The notes under the pieces were generated by a model. That model was not told the origin of the DNA and searched no databases. It saw nothing but the letters and a program-made list of their open reading frames with translations. 64,000 nucleotides of DNA, taken from contig NC_087062.1 of the NCBI RefSeq assembly GCF_963678635.1, forward strand, positions 2,420,001 to 2,484,000. Direction: 5' to 3'. Numbering within the stretch: position 1 is the stretch's first letter; every line of letters starts with the position of its first letter. Source of the stretch: Symsagittifera roscoffensis. Its lineage: Eukaryota; Xenacoelomorpha; Acoela; Convolutidae. Below, one piece after another: positions 62,264 through 64,000 of the stretch. The position numbers and the translations under genes were made by a program.

Positions 62264-63214
62264 ATGTATGCTGAAGAATTCATCCTCATTCCTCGAAAAA
62301 CATATGCTCCAGATGAAAAAACTGCACCACAATCTCAAATCCTTCATAATCCATTAATTAACGACAAATCATCTCAACTCAATTACATACAACGATTTCG
62401 AGAACGAAATATCAGCCGTGACTCTCCACCACCATTAAACCCAACATCTCCTATTCCTTTAACCTCTAATAATGTAGTACCAAATCTGCACCGAAAAAGA
62501 AATTTATCTGCACATACTAATTTCAGTGATGATGGTGATGATGAAGCAGAAAAAAATTTTGAATCAAACAATTCACTGCAGCAGACAAGCTCAAAGAGAA
62601 CAGAAAAAAACGATAAAAAAAGTAATGGAAAAACCGCTGAAGTGTTTCGAAAGGTTATGGAATCCATTCAAGAGCTATTGGAAGCTAATAAATTGGAAAG
62701 GGCGAATATAGTGCTAAAACAGTTGTTCAAAGTTGAATCCTTGACTTTAGACGTTGACGGATATGTTTTAATTCAAGGAAAACCAACACTCGTTAAAATT
62801 GAATCTTTTTTGTACGATACACAGCAAAACACAAAAAAACTTGAGGGTGTTTTTTATCCACAAATTTTGAAAGAACTGAATCTTGATCCTAGCTTAGTGT
62901 CCAACACTTATGCCAAACAGATTCTCCGCTCGCTTAAGAGCGAAGCAGCTAAGCCCTTCTCAAATTCTTCCTCCTTTGTCTCCGACGACAACCCGACAAC
63001 TGAGGACTCGAAGAGATCAAAACCCTCCTCTTCGAAGACTCGATCGACAACTCTCAAACCCAAAACCAAGCAATCCGACAAAAGAAAAACCCAGAAAAAA
63101 GAATTTTTCCCCACCACCAACGACGACGATGACGACGATGATAAAAACTATGAAAGCAGTAAAGAATCGTTTGCGACGACGTCAACAAAAGAATGGAAAT
63201 CCTACTATCAGTGA
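62264..63214 (+). CDS. Polinton PX-type protein with C-terminal basic/acidic tail
   Basis: 316 residues from ATG. Conserved start (EEFILIPRKTYAPDEK), a low-complexity middle (FDDGDDEAEKNF region), a folded region with FRKVMESIQELLEANKLERA and LTLDVDGYVLIQGKPTLVKI, then Ser/Lys-rich (KPKTKQSDKRKTQKKEF) and DDDDDDD tails. Same position and layout as the protein preceding integrase in other Polintons; function unknown. The tail overlaps the integrase start by 65 bp in another frame. Confidence 0.62.
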   Translation: MYAEEFILIPRKTYAPDEKTAPQSQILHNPLINDKSSQLNYIQRFRERNISRDSPPPLNPTSPIPLTSNNVVPNLHRKRNLSAHTNFSDDGDDEAEKNFESNNSLQQTSSKRTEKNDKKSNGKTAEVFRKVMESIQELLEANKLERANIVLKQLFKVESLTLDVDGYVLIQGKPTLVKIESFLYDTQQNTKKLEGVFYPQILKELNLDPSLVSNTYAKQILRSLKSEAAKPFSNSSSFVSDDNPTTEDSKRSKPSSSKTRSTTLKPKTKQSDKRKTQKKEFFPTTNDDDDDDDKNYESSKESFATTSTKEWKSYYQ

Positions 63215-64000
63215 AGAAAAGAAACTCAAAGTACTCTACACGAAAGGTCCAGCTGCATTTGGTAGCGTTAAAAATTTAACAAATGCTAGTCAACTCTCAC
63301 CAAAAAAAGTTAAAAAATTTCTGAGATCTCAATCATCACATACAAAGTATGGATTGTTTCGTAAAACATATCCTCGGCTAAAAGTGATTGTTAACGATAT
63401 CAACGAAATTTGGTCTCTTGACTTGGCTTATGTTGATAAATTGGCTAAATATAACCGAGGGGTACAATATTTGTTAGTTGCTGTCGATTGTCTCTCTCGC
63501 TACTTACGAGTGGAACCACTGAAGACCAAATATGCTAAAGAAACAAGTGAAGCGTTCAAAAAAATGATCAAAACAAAACAACCAAAAAAAGTTTGGGTTG
63601 ACAAAGGCACCGAGTTTAAAGGAGAGTTCGAAAAGTTATGTACTAAACGACAAATCATCAAATACAATACCCACAGTGAAAAAAAATCAGCGTTTGCCGA
63701 AAGAAACATTCGATCGCTGAAAAGTATTATTTACAAATACTTGGAGTTTGAATGGACTTACAGTTATATTGACAAATTACAAAGTTTTGTTCAAACGATT
63801 AACTCACGCGTTAATAGAGTAACAAAATTGGCTCCAAACAAGGTCACAAGAAAACATGTACCTGCTTTAGTTTCATTAATTGCAAACAGTTCATCGAAGT
63901 TGGTACAGAAACCAAAATTTTATGTTGGTGACTATGTTCGAATAGCGAAGACTGACTTGCCTTTTAGAAAAGGTTACAAGCAGATTTTTACAGACGAAGT
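63150..64000 (+). CDS. int: Retroviral-type integrase of the Polinton (3' end outside window)
   Basis: ATG at 63150, open to the window end (283 codons seen). Core domain: IWSLDLAYVDKL (first Asp), YLLVAVDCLSRYLRVEPL, VWVDKGTEFKGEF (second Asp) and SAFAERNIRSLKS (Glu, 33 residues after the second Asp), i.e. an intact DDE triad, followed by FYVGDYVRIAKTD, the start of the SH3-like C-terminal region. It inserts the element into host DNA. A chromodomain, if present, would lie beyond the window. Confidence 0.95.
   Translation, partial: MKAVKNRLRRRQQKNGNPTISEEKKLKVLYTKGPAAFGSVKNLTNASQLSPKKVKKFLRSQSSHTKYGLFRKTYPRLKVIVNDINEIWSLDLAYVDKLAKYNRGVQYLLVAVDCLSRYLRVEPLKTKYAKETSEAFKKMIKTKQPKKVWVDKGTEFKGEFEKLCTKRQIIKYNTHSEKKSAFAERNIRSLKSIIYKYLEFEWTYSYIDKLQSFVQTINSRVNRVTKLAPNKVTRKHVPALVSLIANSSSKLVQKPKFYVGDYVRIAKTDLPFRKGYKQIFTDE

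Larger units (their letters stand above)
50224..64000. mobile_element. Polinton/Maverick (adintovirus-like) element, left part
   Basis: Defined by protein-primed-type family B polymerase, A32/FtsK-type packaging ATPase and retroviral-type integrase together, with the small membrane and basic proteins that usually flank the ATPase. The left edge is not fixed (candidate terminal region 49514-50223) and the right end is outside the window. Hexon-like capsid, penton and adenain-type protease are not in this part. The genes here are unbroken, so the copy may be recently active. Confidence 0.92.

Overview
The window looks like a repeat-dense intergenic stretch of an invertebrate animal genome. I see no convincing single-copy host gene, rRNA or functional tRNA. 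Almost everything is transposon-derived: non-LTR retrotransposons, a giant Ty3/gypsy-type LTR retroelement and part of a second related one, a Penelope-like relic, and the left part of a Polinton/Maverick (adintovirus-like) DNA element. A spliceosomal-type intron, poly(A) tails and TATA boxes followed by TCAGTT initiators show a eukaryote. The TCAGT initiators and short TTAGG-like runs lean towards an arthropod, but only weakly.

Layout. 1-2670 (+): 3' part of a CR1/Jockey-like LINE with a poly(A) tail. 2671-27819 (-): a 25.1 kb LTR retroelement bounded by 560/562 bp direct repeats. On the minus strand it reads 5' LTR (27258-27819), primer-binding-site-like TGG, a 3.4 kb non-coding leader, gag, zinc knuckles plus protease, pol (RT, RNase H, integrase), a Pol extension ending in a macro-like domain, a 480 bp spacer, then a second ~10 kb coding block (coiled coil, SGNH hydrolase, about 2,400 codons of unrecognised protein), 3' UTR, polypurine tract and 3' LTR (2671-3230). 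This copy has nonsense codons, frame changes, an integrase core deletion and a 1,155 bp tandem duplication. 27820-45642: decayed LINEs in both orientations, an RT fragment and a Penelope-like relic. 45643-49490 (+): start of a second giant element (LTR, leader homologous to the first, gag start) that jumps through a perfect foldback palindrome to the macro-like domain and stops at a 23-base assembly gap. 50224-64000: the Polinton.

The Polinton has two divergent transcription units. Leftward: a small nuclear-type protein (56812-57447) and a protein-primed family B DNA polymerase split by a 611 bp intron filled with palindromic T/A repeats. The polymerase promoter lies in a duplicated 198 bp repeat carrying four E2F-like TTTTGGCGGG sites. 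Rightward: a PC4-like ssDNA-binding candidate, a protein with HUH-nuclease-like motifs, an unrecognised protein, a DEDD-exonuclease-like protein, two small paralogues, a membrane protein, an A32/FtsK-type packaging ATPase, two small Polinton-type virion-associated proteins and a retroviral-type integrase that runs off the window. Capsid and protease genes are not visible and may lie to the right.

The two most interesting systems are (i) the giant retroelement whose accessory genes (macro-like domain, SGNH hydrolase and a huge unrecognised second block) are unlike an ordinary gypsy element, and (ii) the Polinton early region with its E2F-like promoter, intron-split polymerase and candidate HUH protein.
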